From: Siderastrea radians
Taxonomy: Eukaryota; Cnidaria; Anthozoa; Scleractinia; Rhizangiidae
Direction of reading: 5' to 3'
Assembly: GCA_964017195.1 (NCBI GenBank)
Contig: OZ024892.1
Span: 7,396,366-7,460,365, forward strand
Length of the DNA stretch: 64,000 bases
Made by a program: the position numbers and the translations under genes. The notes below the pieces were generated by a model that worked only from the letters and a program-made list of their open reading frames with translations, was not told the origin of the DNA and made no database searches. Of this stretch, positions 11,012-22,822 are shown one piece after another. How positions within the stretch are numbered: the first letter of the stretch is position 1; each line of letters starts with the position of its first letter.

Positions 11012-13218
11012 CTAAACAGGTGTCTGTGGGGAATAGACTAGCAAACCCAGGTGGAAATGGGCCCGTATCGGCCGCCCAGATCTTGAAATTGTAATAGGCG
11101 CGAAATCTTCGCCCTCCCTTTCAGAAAAGTCATCTTCCGAGTCAGATTCATACTCATCTGGCGGAGGTTGCGCTTTATGCATCAGTCAATTCCAGCTGCG
11201 CCCATCCCCTCCCCGGGCAACTGCGGGGCATTTGCACACTCTGTCAGTTCCGGGGGTGGGGCATGAGCAAATTTGGCACGGCCCGGGGGTCGGGCATTTG
11301 CCTACCAAGGGGCTACCCCCGGGGTTTTGACACACTCGTGGTTTCCGACTCGAAATCTAAACATGGAGGATTTTATCGCAAAGGACCAGCAATTCGTCGC
11401 AGATTGGATCGACCGTCATGGACTGGACAAACTAGTGGAGGTTTTCTCGATTTTATGCATTTCTTCATTGCTTATCAAGACACAACTTGAGCTATCACTA
11501 TATATAGCGAGATTGGGGACGTTCAACGTGAATCGACGTACGCATGCTTCGTTGTTCAAGGATTTAAATAAAATTTAGTCGCGATGACTCTTAAACTATA
11601 ATGATCGATTATTAAATTCTAAAAACGTGTATAGGGATCGACGTTTTATACTTTCACATATCATTCACAACAGATGACTTTCACAATGTCAAGATTTTTG
11701 TTTACTAGCGAACTGTTTTTAAACATTTTTAAAAGTAACAGTGAACTATCATGTAGTGTTGTCTGTGAAGTATTAAAATACCATGTTTGGCGTTATTAAG
11801 TTTATTAAGGTGATTCCATTGAAAAAGAAGTTGTAATAAGAATTTGCTGAAACTTTGCACAGTTACTAATTACACCTAGTACATTAAAAAAATAAAATTA
11901 AAAGCGGGGGTCACCGTGTCCGATTTCACGCTACGGGGCTGTAATATATAGGTACTTTGCTATCTTTAGACAGCAATATTAAAAAACCTATCCTTGTACT
12001 AGAGACACCCATTACTTCAACAAAGTTATTACTAGCAATGAAATATAAGCATTATTCTTATGATAGAAGAACAACGTTACAGTAAAACGTCTCAAAATTG
12101 CCGCAACAACTAAACTACTTTGAAATAATAGGCAAATCGAGCGTCTGCACGGTTGCAGTGAAACGCCAAAAATCTGACTGTAACAGTGAATCAACCGGAA
12201 TATTTCAAAATTGAATGATGAAAAATTCTTCAAATTTGAATATATCATGTAAAGTCGTATTTTCCTTAAATAAATAGAATAAAAAAGTGGGGTCCCCGAG
12301 TTCGTTTGGGAGAAAACGACCATTTATTTCTCTGAACAGCTCAGCTTCCATAGGAAACCTATCAAGTTCCGAACGCGCGCGCGCTTGTGCGCGCGCTAAT
12401 CACGCAAAAAATGACGCGCAGAAAGGATGCGCAGTGCAATTGAATGGAATCACCTTAACATCGGATAGTGCCATTACAAACAATAGAAGACGGAGAGGCA
12501 GGCCTACAGAAACAAAAAATCACACATTTATGCTGAAAGTGGCATTATTGTGCATGCAATGAATGAAAACTGCTGCAGTGTTGATTTGGGACGTACGATC
12601 CCGGGAGCGGGGCATTTGCCCTCTTCCTTCGTCCCTACCGCGGGGCATTTGGTAGCTTAAGTACCCCACCCCGGGGAATTTGCCATCCAAGAGAAAAAAA
12701 TGCTAATGCCCGGGGGTTAGCCCGTGGGGGCATGAGCGCAGCTGGAATTGGCTGATGCATTATCAACTGCCATTGCAACTTGGCAGTCGTCCACAAATAC
12801 CAAATACAAATGCACTTAGAATACATACCGTTCATTTTGTTTCCTTGGTAGTTCCAGCTTCCACTGGTCGTTTGTGGTGATGGCGAAGTTGTCGCTTTTC
12901 CCACCCTGCTCCGGTTCCATTCGGTAAACCTTGATGTAAAAGTCACCAAGCCCGTATTCACTTGCCAATTCCTTGAGTCCAAGGCATGACACAAGGTGTT
13001 TTTGGAGCACATGAACCGTATCATGACATCATTTATCGGCATACGACTTCTAATATCAATTGCCGTTCGAAAGCCGTATCCAAGTCAATGCGGTAAAAGC
13101 TTACAATAGCTTTTACAACGCCAGCATTAGCAGCCATTGTATAAGCTGGCTCGTGTTTAGCCGGTAAATTCGAGATCGTAGCTGGGTCACACCGTAAATT
13201 ATTAACGAAATATGACAC
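11012..13218 (-). pseudogene. Decayed gene of the 10.5-13.45 kb element, split by an insertion
   Basis: Minus-strand coding fragments lie on both sides of the nested element at 11,178-12,759. The upstream part (13,218 to about 12,816) has an open frame ending LEVVCR, followed after register changes by LGDFYIKVYRMEPEQGG and NDQWKLELPRKQNE. When the nested element is removed, the frame DDCQVAMAVDKAQ joins PPPDEYESDSEDDFSERE, then ISRSGRPIRAHFHLGL, ending at TAG 11,014-11,012. The acidic stretch followed by a basic SGRP motif resembles the C termini of transposase- or integrase-like proteins, but I cannot name the family. At least two frame changes and one stop mark it as dead. Confidence 0.35.
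11178..12759. mobile_element. Non-autonomous PIF/Harbinger-like element, TSD TTA
   Basis: Inverted ends TGCATCAGTCAATTCCAGCT and the complement of AGCTGGAATTGGCTGATGCA differ by one base, and TTA is duplicated on both sides (11,175-11,177 and 12,760-12,762). A 3 bp TWA duplication is the mark of PIF/Harbinger elements. Subterminal GC-rich motifs containing GGGGCATTTGCC occur near both ends. The plus-strand frame MEDFIAKDQQFVADWIDRHG at 11,363 is short; no transposase is visible. Confidence 0.65.
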
Positions 13219-13904
13219 TCTAGCGTCCCACTGCTAAGATTTAGTATAAAACGTACATTTGTTTGCCGAAAAGAGTCAAACATTGTTATTTACAACGGGG
13301 TTTGTAGGATATTAAGGACAGTTAGGTCAGTTGTCAGTTGTCAGTAAAACCCACTACAAATGTCAGTTGTCCGTTAAACTTTAGGCTATTTGTCAGTTGT
13401 TCATTTAAAATTTTGGCCATTTGTCAGTTGTCAGTTAACCCCATACAGACCCTCTAATCGAGAGAATTATCAAGAGAACTCTTGGTTATTATCTTAATAT
13501 GCTTTTTACCGATTTATTGATTTGTTGTTTCGTGGATGAATCATTTTCACATGTCATTGTATATTTGTTGTTCAAACAGTTTATTTATCAGATGCTCTCC
13601 AAGTGTATAGCCTTACCTCTTTAACAGTTATCAGAACTCACCATATTTCGCACTGAAAATCTCTTTATCCGGTCCACCACCAACATCCTTGTGTGGAGAC
13701 AACCTGGTTTTTAATTTAAGTTTTAAACCTAATTGCGTCTCTTTTATTTATGGTAGAAGGATTTTTTTCCCAAAAGAATTATAGGCAAACTCTGTTTTTT
13801 CCTACTTATGTCGCTTTGTAAAACGCGGTTAATTATTCCTTCCCCAAAACATGTCCCAATGAATTCAGCTAAGCATTAAAACAGGAGAATTCGAAGTTTG
13901 TGTC

Positions 13905-14185
13905 GGGAGCACCCAACGGTTCGTTTCGGGGAATATATGTTCGGCAGGCCTAAAATCGCCGGAGACATTCCGATTTAATTGCAGTGAAAGCTAGAGATTT
14001 CTTTGGCGAAACATCACCTCGGACTTTCATAACAAGAGAACTTAGTTCCTATTGTTTTCAGAGGGACAAAGGTGTCGTTTAGAGTGCAAAATAAGGTCAG
14101 CTGGCATTTTCGGAGAACCACCAGCAGCTCAGAAATTCGGTGTAGAATTCTGTCTACAAAAATTTTCTATGGCCTAAATTTCGGT
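13905..14185 (+). mobile_element. CAGGGG-TIR element copy, 3'-truncated
   Basis: Starts near GGGAGCACCCAACGGTTCG and follows the same sequence as the complete copy inside gene B (44,562-44,980, opposite strand) and the copy at 57.77 kb, including GTCGTTTAGAGTGCAAAATA. The far end is lost. Confidence 0.6.
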
Positions 14186-14282
14186 ATATACACTTTCGCA
14201 AATTTAGCGTAACTGACCTAAAATAGTACTAATAAATAAAATTGTGCGAGAAACTTTAGTCTGTGGAAAATTAAACAAGAAT

Positions 14283-14612
14283 AAAAATCACAATATACTA
14301 ATAAAAAATTTAGGGAGAACAACTCCTCGCCATCCCCAAATAGCAGTATTCATTATACTTATAAAAAATTTTGGGCGAACAAGTCTCCGCGCCAACACCA
14401 AATAACAGTGTAAACAACGATATACTTATAAAAAAATTTAGGGCGAACAACTCCTCGCCATTCCCAAATAGCAGTATATAAATTGCAACAATATACAAAT
14501 AAAAAATTTAGGGCGAACAACTCCTCGCCATCGCCAAATAGCAGTATATGAATTGCAATAATATACTAATAAAAAATTTAGGGCGAACAGCTAGCTCCTC
14601 GCCATCGCCAAA
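14283..14612. repeat. Tandem array, about 70 bp unit, five copies
   Basis: Units share AAAAAATTTAGGGCGAACAA, CTCCTCGCCAT and CCAAATAGCAGTAT. Three or so inverted copies lie at 16,115-16,285, so the two arrays bracket the Tudor-like exon. Confidence 0.7.
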
Positions 14613-15387
14613 AAACGGTACACACACCTGAAAAGAGTCTTTGTTAATATGAGGTTACGTATGTGAATAACGCAAATAGCAAAATAATTTAGTGCGTTAT
14701 CGTGACATGAGATGCGGACAAAGGAGTGACCGAAACATTGGCCTTTTTTAAGACTTTAAACTGACTGTTTTTTTTTTCTCCTTTTATTTTCAAAGGACCA
14801 CCTGACAAAATTCCTTGACAGGGTAATGAAGATCTCAGACAGCAACCGCGAAGGTCAAAAAGTACGTACATCTTTTCTTTGTAATTTGCAAACACTATGA
14901 GCAATGTTGAAACATCATTGACATTATTGAAAAAGGTCGCAAAAGATTATGCATAAGTTCAAAGACTGTTCTATTCGCAGCAGTTGTTCGGAAGTTACAT
15001 ATAAATTCTTCAAAATCTTAGTGTTTCACCATTAGGTCAGAAATGAGCTACAATACCAAAAAATAAGTGATATTATATGAGCGACTAATTATAATAATAA
15101 AATAGAAAAACGTTGACGCAAACTGAAGAACAACTTAACATGACTACATAAGGCCATATTAATGTTATCGACGTTTTTTGTAATGTGTACATGTCGTTAA
15201 AAACGACACTGCCGATTTGACTTATGCCGTACGTCCCTATGGCGCTGATTCAAAATAATTTGAAAGCATTCATATATCTTAAAGGAATCGCATACAAGTT
15301 GCCTATGCTGTTAGGAAAGAGACTCTTCCTTTGATTTCTTATTTCATTATTTTTATATTGTAAGGACTTAAAGAATGATGTTTCTTA
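14613..15387. other. No gene seen upstream of the Tudor-like exon
   Basis: AT-rich DNA between the repeat array and the 15.4 kb exon. It would be intron if the exon is spliced. Confidence 0.3.
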
Positions 15388-15394
15388 TTGACAG

Positions 15395-15597
15395 GAGAAA
15401 AAAAGCCATACCTTTTGGAAAAGAGAGTGAACGTGGAGATTGCAGAGGACGACGAAGGGGCTACCAAGTGGTACCTCGGAAGAGTTAATTCCGTAGAAAA
15501 TGGCCTCTGCATCATATCCTTCGACGGGTTTGATTCCTCTCATGACATCGAAGTTGCAGAGGATGAAATACCCTCTGAGGATATCATCCTTTTATGA
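15395..15597 (+). CDS. Terminal exon with Tudor-like domain
   Basis: A pyrimidine-rich tract and TTGACAG acceptor lead into an open frame of about 67 residues ending in TGA. The residues NVEIAEDDEGATKWYLGRV, then GLCIISFDGFD and EDEIPSEDIILL, follow the Tudor/Agenet barrel pattern: acidic strand, W-Y-x-G/A-x-V, then V-x-F-x-G/Y. Such domains bind methylated Lys/Arg on chromatin or RNA-binding proteins. The exon needs a phase-1 donor upstream, which I did not identify. It sits between inverted repeat arrays, so it may belong to a mobile element rather than a host gene. Confidence 0.45.
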
Positions 15598-16110
15598 AAT
15601 AATTGTTTTGAGAGAACAAGTTTGAAGTTTTGAGCATGGCGAAGAATTCTTAGCACTGACTTTTATTATGATATCAGTGTAAACAGAGATTCGGGTGTGA
15701 AAAGAAGTATTAGCATGTGCATGCGTATTACAAGTACCAAGCTACAATATACGGCCAATGAGGATCAACTGATGCAGGTTTATATTTGTGGTAGATTTCT
15801 TCTAGAGTTTCTTCTACGACCTGCGAATAGATAAAGCCTTGCACAATCAAACTAAAAAAAGTAATAGTTTTACCGTCAAATATTATGTACATCCTTGTCT
15901 TGTCGTCTACTACTGTAACTAGTTACTATAAATCTTTACAAGCAAGACTTCGAAAGAGCCTGCTTAAGATCTGCCAGGCTTGTGTAAGGCTTACTCTTAA
16001 CTGAAATATGATGTAGAGGATATCAAAAAAATAAAGGAGCAATTCAAAGTATACTGTGTTTTGCATTAACGTTTTCACACTAAATTTTTTTGCAATAATA
16101 TATAATTTTT
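15598..16110. other. No gene seen
   Basis: AT-rich sequence, possibly 3' UTR of the Tudor-like exon at its start. Confidence 0.3.
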
Positions 16111-16114
16111 CCGG

Positions 16115-16285
16115 ATATACTGCAATTTGGGCATGGCCAGTTTTTTTCCCTAGAGTTTTTATAATCATGTTAATAGCGCTTAATTTACCGCTATTTGGGC
16201 ATGGCGAGGAGTTGTTCGCCCTAACTTTTTTACAAGGTATATTCTTGCAATCAATATACCGCTATTTGGGCATGGCGAGCAGCTA
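16115..16285. repeat. Inverted copies of the 14.3 kb array
   Basis: CTATTTGGGCATGGCGAGGA and GTTGTTCGCCCTAA occur here as the reverse complement of the 14.3 kb units. The flank GCTACATTCTCATATGATG also occurs at 58,432 without the array, so the array end is an insertion boundary. Confidence 0.65.
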
Positions 16286-16313
16286 CATTCTCATATGATG
16301 CAGAGGATGGTTT

Positions 16314-16820
16314 TACCTTTTAAATCCGTGGATGAAATCCTAAAGTCTGACCATTCAAATGAAAGCTATTGAGCAGTACTTTCCTGTGGTGCTGTTTATT
16401 ATGCTGTACAAGGTCGTTCTAACTTTTGAGTCCGTGGATGAAATCCTTACTTGTGTCCATTCAAATGAAAGCTACTTAAAGCAGTAATTTCCCGTGGTAC
16501 TGTTTATTATGCTGTTCAAGCTGGTTCTAAGTTTTGAGTCTGTGGATGAAATCCTAAAGTGTGACTATTCAAATGAAAGCTACTGAGCAGTACTTTCCTG
16601 TGGTGCTGTTTTTTATGCTGTACAAGGTGGTTCTAACTTTTGACTCTGTAGATGAAATCCTTAAGTGTGACCATTCAAATGGAAGCTACTGAGCAGTACT
16701 TTTCTGTGGTGCTGTTTATTATGCTCTACAAGGTTGTTCGAATTTTCTAATTCAAATGAAAGTATAACCTTCCTGTGGTGCTGTTTGCTGTGCTGTACAA
16801 GGGGTCCTAACTTTTGAATT
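16314..16820. repeat. Tandem array, about 107 bp unit, 4.6 copies
   Basis: Each unit contains GTGGATGAAATCCT, CATTCAAATGAAAGCTA, GAGCAGTACTTTCCTGTGGT and GCTGTTTATTATGCTGTACA. Related units occur in the same orientation at 56,830-57,050 and 58,445-58,640, and inverted at 24,390-24,490, 47,290-47,410 and 62,400-62,560. Confidence 0.8.
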
Positions 16821-17330
16821 TGTTCATTAAGTCCTTGGTTGAAAAACGTCAGATATTACAATTTTTTTGGAAGGGGAGGGGGTGGGGAGAGAGCAGGAGG
16901 GTAAGATTATTTAAGGATTTCAAAGATTTGAATTATTCAAAACTAAGTATGTTGAAAGCTTCTCTATTTACAAGAGGCAGTGGGTTTTTTGACAACTTAA
17001 GAAATCCTACAGGTACTTAAAGGCTTAATTGGTTTGATGTTAAACACTGGAAAAATTTTACAGTTGCGCTCTCTGTCTCACTTTTTTATTTTAGAATCCC
17101 CAATAAACCACAAAGATATAGCACCATCCTTCTTTATTTCCATATCACACCGAGTATTACAGCCATGCATCTAGCGAGTTACCTGAGACGATTTTGAAAG
17201 AAAAATGTCTCCTACAAAACAGCGTAACCACAATTAGTCAAGCAACCCTGAGCTTTATAGTCCCTTAGTGTATGAAGGTATGATGCAGTTGCAATTGCGA
17301 CGTTTACTTGTCGCCAAGCAACAATAAAGC

Positions 17331-19759
17331 TCAAACCAGAAACGCGCCAAAGTAGGTGTGAAAGCTCCACATGAAAATTTTGACGGTGTAACGCGCGGTC
17401 AACGTAATGACGTCACCAGCGTTAAGTTTGAACACCCCGCTTGCTTCCAAGGGTCCTTGGCCTTTTGCTACATCCAGTGGTTGAATCATGGTAATTTCTT
17501 TGTTGTTAACACGTACATAGACCCTGTCTATGCTGTGAAAGTAAAGTAGTGCGTAGATGTAGTACCGTCCAGGGGTAGGCACAGCCAGTTTTCCGTCTTG
17601 GTACGTCATGCCGCCTACGAGGTGGCTGTTTTTGTTACTGACATCCCAGTCTTTGATTACTGAAAGGCAAATTAGAATCGCCGTCAAGCAAGCTAGAAAC
17701 GCCATTGCAGCTTTACCGTGGATTACACCTTGGCCATAATTAGGCCATTATCTTATTCCAAAACTGCAGGAAACCGAGTTTAACTGCGAGTGCTAATTTT
17801 GTCCAATCAGGTTCTGAATGATCCCCAAAAGTCTGGTTTGGTTCTGCTCCAAAAGACATTTGAACAAAAACAACCTTTTTCGGTTATGTAGAAATCATGT
17901 TAAGTGTTTGGGAAACAGGTTACTCTCTATAAGTAGTCTGTGATGACAAAGAGGATTTTTCAGGACATTTCCCAAATTTCTGATTTTTAACCTATGTGAC
18001 CCTTAATACCTGCATTTGCTTGATAGGACACTGCTCCTTTAGTGGCAGCCTCGATGTGAGCAGATGGCTTGTTTGGATCCTGCGGTAGAAAAGAAAGAGA
18101 AATATTGGTGTGATATGTCCTATGTTACTGGTAAGTCATGGATATGGTTGAGCTAAGATTTGACAGTTTTTTACTGATTGTGTTAATAACTAATGGCTGA
18201 GAAAATGCAACTTACAGCTAAGAAATCTAAATAACTGTCAGCTCAGAAAATTTAGGTTTCCTTCCTTGAACGTGTCACACTTTTAGGCGAGAAATGGCCA
18301 AAAAATTTAAGCCAACTGAAAAATTACGCACCCATATTCAAACACTACTTAAAACTCGCTGTAGAGCTAGGAACCCTTTACTTAAAGCTGCATGTGGAGA
18401 ACTGAGTGGAGCTTTAAAGTCATCTCACTGGTGTTCATGAAGCTGCAGCATTTCTATAGACCTGCCATTTCTCTTGGAATTTCTTAGAAAGAGCATTAAC
18501 TCTGAGGGCCTCCAGTGTATAGAATTTTTTTTAACGTGAAGTTCAACATCAGAATGTTTATGTGTCTGTTACCTGCAGAGGACACTTGCAAGGTGTTCCT
18601 TTGTCCCCTTTATCACCTTTGGTTCCTGTGTCTCCTTTTTCTCCCTTTTCGCCCTAAAAAGATTAATAAAGTGTTACATTTGGTATATGTTAGATTCACA
18701 TTTTGGTTTTTACGCGCTAAGTCTGTTTAGTGTCAATATCAGCGATTGATTACTTTACACAACAGGGCCCGGTTGTTCAAAGCAGGATTAAGCTTACCCA
18801 GGATTAGCACCAAATTTTAATTTACTTTTATTAACGACGTGCATTACAGTAAATTTTTTTCACTTAACAACTTGACTTTGGCTGCTTTCAAATTGTCAAT
18901 TAAAATTAGTAGCTGAAATGCTTTTAAACAAAGCTGAGTCGAAAACTTTGGTCGGTATTTGTTTGACCCATTGTTGGGGCTTATCGGCTGTCGAAAAACC
19001 GGGTCCAGAAGTACAAACAGGAAGAAACGGTCTCACGTATTAACGAGTGTAAAAGTTGTAATGCTATCTTACCTTTTGGCCACCTTTTCCATGAACATTA
19101 ATGGTAATGGGAGTACCTGGCGATGCACAAACGTTCTGTGAAACAAAAATAAGATTGAGGAAAACAATTCCGATACACGAATTTTGTATTGACTTATCTT
19201 GAATAAGTAAAGTTGCAAGTTTATGTACAATCTAGTCTGAGACAGGATCTTCTGATCCCGGCGACATTATTTTATTACATTTTTAAGGCCAAAATTTTAC
19301 TTCTCGTTTTAGTGGAACAGTGGAATTCAAACTAAATTGGAGCTACAACAACTTCTTGAACTACGGACGTGAAGGTGATTTGTACTATATAAGTCAGCGA
19401 TAAACTCGGGCTATTAAAAGTTCTGAAACATTTCTATTTTTTTGTCTGAAACGTGCAATAAAGTCATTTTTTCTCGGTGGTGAATATTCCAACACGGCTT
19501 CAAGACGTTGTTGAGCGAGGTTCTCGGCGGCCGTTCTAGTCAGTTCCCCGGGGTCAGCCGGTTCAAACGCGACTATCTGCGAAAGAGGGAAACGACTTGA
19601 CTACGCCTGCCTGCAACAAAAAGATCGGAACATTGAGAAGCTATTCCCTGGATTAAAAAAACACGATAATCTTACTTTGTTTCGAGTTGTATCATCTGCT
19701 TGGCAGAAATACAAGTTGGTGCAAATCAGGCCAAAAAAGCCGATAAAAAGGAACTTCAT
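17331..19759 (-). CDS. Secreted collagen-TNF domain protein, copy A
   Basis: Five exons on the minus strand: 19,759-19,676 (signal peptide MKFLFIGFFGLICTNLYFC), 19,135-19,073 (NVCASPGTPITINVHGKGGQ), 18,653-18,573 (seven G-x-y triplets then CKC), 18,079-18,010 (start of the TNF domain, PSAHIEA) and 17,659-17,331 (rest of the TNF domain, GRYYIYA and the end TYFGAFLV). All borders are AG/GT and phases agree (0,0,0,1), giving 208 residues. The F-G-A-F-L end and the A-H-x-E start are TNF-superfamily marks, and a collagen stalk before the domain resembles ectodysplasin, here with a cleavable signal instead of a membrane anchor. It would form trimers outside the cell, and the Cys residues could link chains. 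A possible AATAAA lies at 17,138-17,133. Function as a cytokine-like or lectin-like immune effector is inference. Confidence 0.85.
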
Positions 19760-20702
19760 CACGACAGCGCTCAACTTACTCTGCAAAATAAGAACCTAGA
19801 ATGAGTCACTTACGAAATGGTTGTTTATTTTAAAAATACGTCCTTTATAAAATTAAAGGCAAGTGAAAACAAGATCTGCCTTTCTAAAAAAGGCTCATGT
19901 GCTTATCGTTTAGTGCATGATGTAATAACTTATAACGAGGCATTCAAATTTTATTCGTATTCAAAGAACTCGAATTTATTTCTTGTTTAGTAATAATACG
20001 TGGGCTTATTTTTTCAGTCCTCTCGTTTCCCATCAAAAATGGTTATATGAGAAGAATTTTTTCTAGTAGCTGCAACTAATACACAACTGGTCGACTGAGG
20101 TTCTCCTTGTCTGTCCCGTTTTGCACTTTCATTTTGATACTTCTCGTGTATGAAAAATATGTACACCTATTAGCATGAGACAGCCAACATATATTCAGAT
20201 CTTACTGCTGTAGCCATGCTTGACTAAGTACTGAACAAAAAAAAAATCATAAAAAAATAGATATGACAAGCTTAACAAAGGAAATAGCCGGAAGGTAATA
20301 GATGCCTCCAGCCACTTTGTCCTTGCGAAGTCATACAAGACTTGAAACTTTCAAACCACAACAAATTCTTAGATTGAAATAATACTGGCCTCAAATATTA
20401 GCCTGCTTTGCCACTCTACGACGCCCTTAGAGCGATTTTCCTCGGACCGTGAAACAGTTACTGTACAAGTATATACTGTTACGCCAAATTAGTTGCTGCT
20501 AGTCAAGGGACGGCTGAGGTCTATTAGCTTCTATTCCCAAAAGGAGATTAGTCTAAATCAAAACACAAGAAAAACAACACAAAATGGACAAGCACAAATA
20601 TACAGTGAACGTGTGGTTTATTTTTCCTTTATTACTGATTCTCGAGTCATGTTACGACAGCGGAAATGCACATGTATATGATACTTGTTGCGACATTAAT
20701 TT

Positions 20703-22602
20703 TTACCACCTCGTGTAATTTTTTGGGAAAATTCCTCCACAGAAGTTACAAAAACTGCCTTGTTGGTCAGTGGAAATACTTTTAAAGCAGTAAGGGCACT
20801 CACGCGGGTTGACATGCTGCATGGTCGAGAGTTGTTGCGAATATCTATTCTCTTCCATACTTTTGAAAACATTTACATTTGTTGCACTTTTCTCTGGCTT
20901 ATGAAAAGAATATAAATTAAAATTAGCTTTCGCTGCTCGTTTTCTTCGACGGTCTTGATAATATCTCTCAATGCTGCTGTTTCAACTGGCATGCTCGCCA
21001 GTTGCTTGATTCTTTCTGCGGACTTTGCCGTGGTGGTTTCGGTGAAGCATTTCTCGTCATCGTCCGGGCCTGTAAGGTCGATGATTCTTAGATTCTCCGC
21101 TTCAGCTACTGCATCGTGAGTGTGCTCAACTTCCGGATCGTCAGACGAGTCCAAGATTTCTTGAACGACTGCATCCATATCCCCTTGTGCTCGAGCAAGA
21201 AGGGAGGCTAATTTTACCTCATTTGCGAATGGCAAGACCTTTTTCAAGTTTTCCAACTTCTGAATAAAGTGCTGCTGAGTCGGAACAACTGGCGAAGGGG
21301 ACGGATGTGCTTGAGCCGTTGGGGAGAAAGTAGTGACTGTCGCAGTGCTTGACGCGCCGAGGAGTCTCTCTCGTCTGGGCTGTCTTTGGTGCAACTGAAT
21401 TGCCGTTTTTAACACGGTCACCGGGTTGACGTCTTTCACTGTGGCGGCGATTTCTTGTGAATACGAATTAATGCTGTTGTATAGGTGCCGGTGTTTCTCA
21501 AGCTGCTCCTGTTGTTTAGCTGAAATTGTAATTAAATTACAATATTTTTCAATTTTATACTAGGGAAATAGGTCTAATCTTACACAGACAATATTAAAAC
21601 TATTTTGAACACAGACAAGTATGCAAATAAAAATAGGCTGGGCTATAGCCTATTTACATGCCGTTTACTCACTTCTTTTACTGAGGGAACACTGGGGGTC
21701 TCCAAAACCGTACCGTAAAACCGCAAGATATCCTCTCAAATACCGAAAACCTAACCTGCGATCAGGCCAAATTTTCACGCTCCTTACATTCTCTTACGGG
21801 ATTTTTCGCGCGACCACAAAAAGACAGAGAGTAAATGAGAGCGCGAAATAATTCGCCTGATCGCAGGTTACCGAAAACCGCTCTGAAACTTGCGCAAAAT
21901 TCCTTCTCTTACTAACATTTTAAGGAAAGTTCCCTCACCGAAATACCGTACAAAATTAGACATTTTACCGAACACACCTGCTCAAAATGCTAAAATAACG
22001 CGTACCGTCGTACTGGATGAAACCGCAACCCCACAGTTGTGAATCGAAAATACCGTAAAACCGTAAGAAAAATCGCTCAGAACCGTAATCCCGCAAACCC
22101 CAATGTACCCCTCCGTTACAAAGCTTGAATTTGTATCGGTACCGGAGTAAAATAGTGACGAGGTCCTCTAGAAGATCAAAATTCCCCTTGAAATATTTAA
22201 CGCTTTAATTTTAAGTCGGGATAGTTAGTCGTTGTAATCATGTTTACCTTTCCTTTGCTCTGACTTTGGCTTGCTTTTCTCCATTGCCTTCTTTGCTGCT
22301 TCAAAATTTGCCACCTTCAGAACAAACATAGGTTCACTATCCAGTTGAGCGGTCATTTCTGGAAACCGTACAGCTTGGTGGTCTTCTTCTTTCTTTGCTG
22401 TGCAGGACTGCGGCAGGTTAGTGCACCAGCGTTTTCCCTTGTCCTCATTCGAATGACGATCTGTCATTCGAAGTGCGAGGAGGTGCTTGTGACTTGCACA
22501 TTTAGGGCAGGAACAGTTTGCATAAGGACAATTTCTTTTATGTCCTTTTAGCAGCTTGACTTGGCCGTGTAAGCGGCATTTACCACATGTCCTCCCCGAC
22601 AT
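20703..22602 (-). CDS. DM-domain (DMRT-like) protein with CUE-like segment, inside the transposon
   Basis: Exon at 22,602-22,248 starts at ATG just after a TTTGCTTTAG acceptor-like tract and encodes a full DM domain: C6, C9, H12, H21, C25, C30, C32, C35 match the CX2CX2HX8HX3CX4CXCX2C spacing of doublesex/mab-3 proteins. Donor AAAG|GTAAAC (phase 1) joins TTTCAG|CT at 21,519. The second exon runs open to 20,873, so the two exons give 333 residues. Residues about 203-244 (IQKLENLKKVLPF..LARAQGDMDAVVQEIL) match the CUE-like DMA segment that follows the DM domain in many DMRT proteins. Another frame (20,894-20,703) gives a CX2CX12CX2C zinc-ribbon-like end; no strong intron separates them, so it is a small exon or a frameshift. 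An extended start at 22,713 is possible. A DNA-binding role is expected; whether it serves host or element is unknown. Confidence 0.75.
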
Positions 22603-22822
22603 ACTAAAGCAAATATGTGTGGTACACACGGTGTTCAAAATCCCCAACGTGTAATCTTCACAATAAATTTTATTTGCATCTACGATATGTTGCACGTGCA
22701 ACACAAGTTTCATTGTCTTTTTTAATTGCCCCTAGCTCCCTCCATTGTTTGCTCTATACATTCACAAATACATTCGAGTATTTGTTTTTATATGATTCAA
22801 AACATGACATTTAATTTTTAGA

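Larger units (their letters stand above)
10506..13451. mobile_element. TIR-bounded element with subterminal GTCAGTT repeats
   Basis: Inverted tips GGTCTGGATGGGG (10,506) and CCCCATACAGACC (to 13,451) bound the region. Just inside each end lie several direct copies of a roughly 29 bp unit, ATTTGTCAGTTGTCAGTTAA (10,532-10,615 and 13,322-13,440). The interior holds a decayed minus-strand gene and a nested 1.58 kb element. No target duplication is obvious and the superfamily is not assigned. Confidence 0.45.

Noticed and set aside
12012..12562. Overlapping frames of about 100 codons on both strands
   Set aside because: Inside a non-autonomous element, low-complexity, no domain or splice support.
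22345..22551. Plus-strand frame over the DM exon
   Set aside because: Shadow of the DM-domain coding sequence on the opposite strand.
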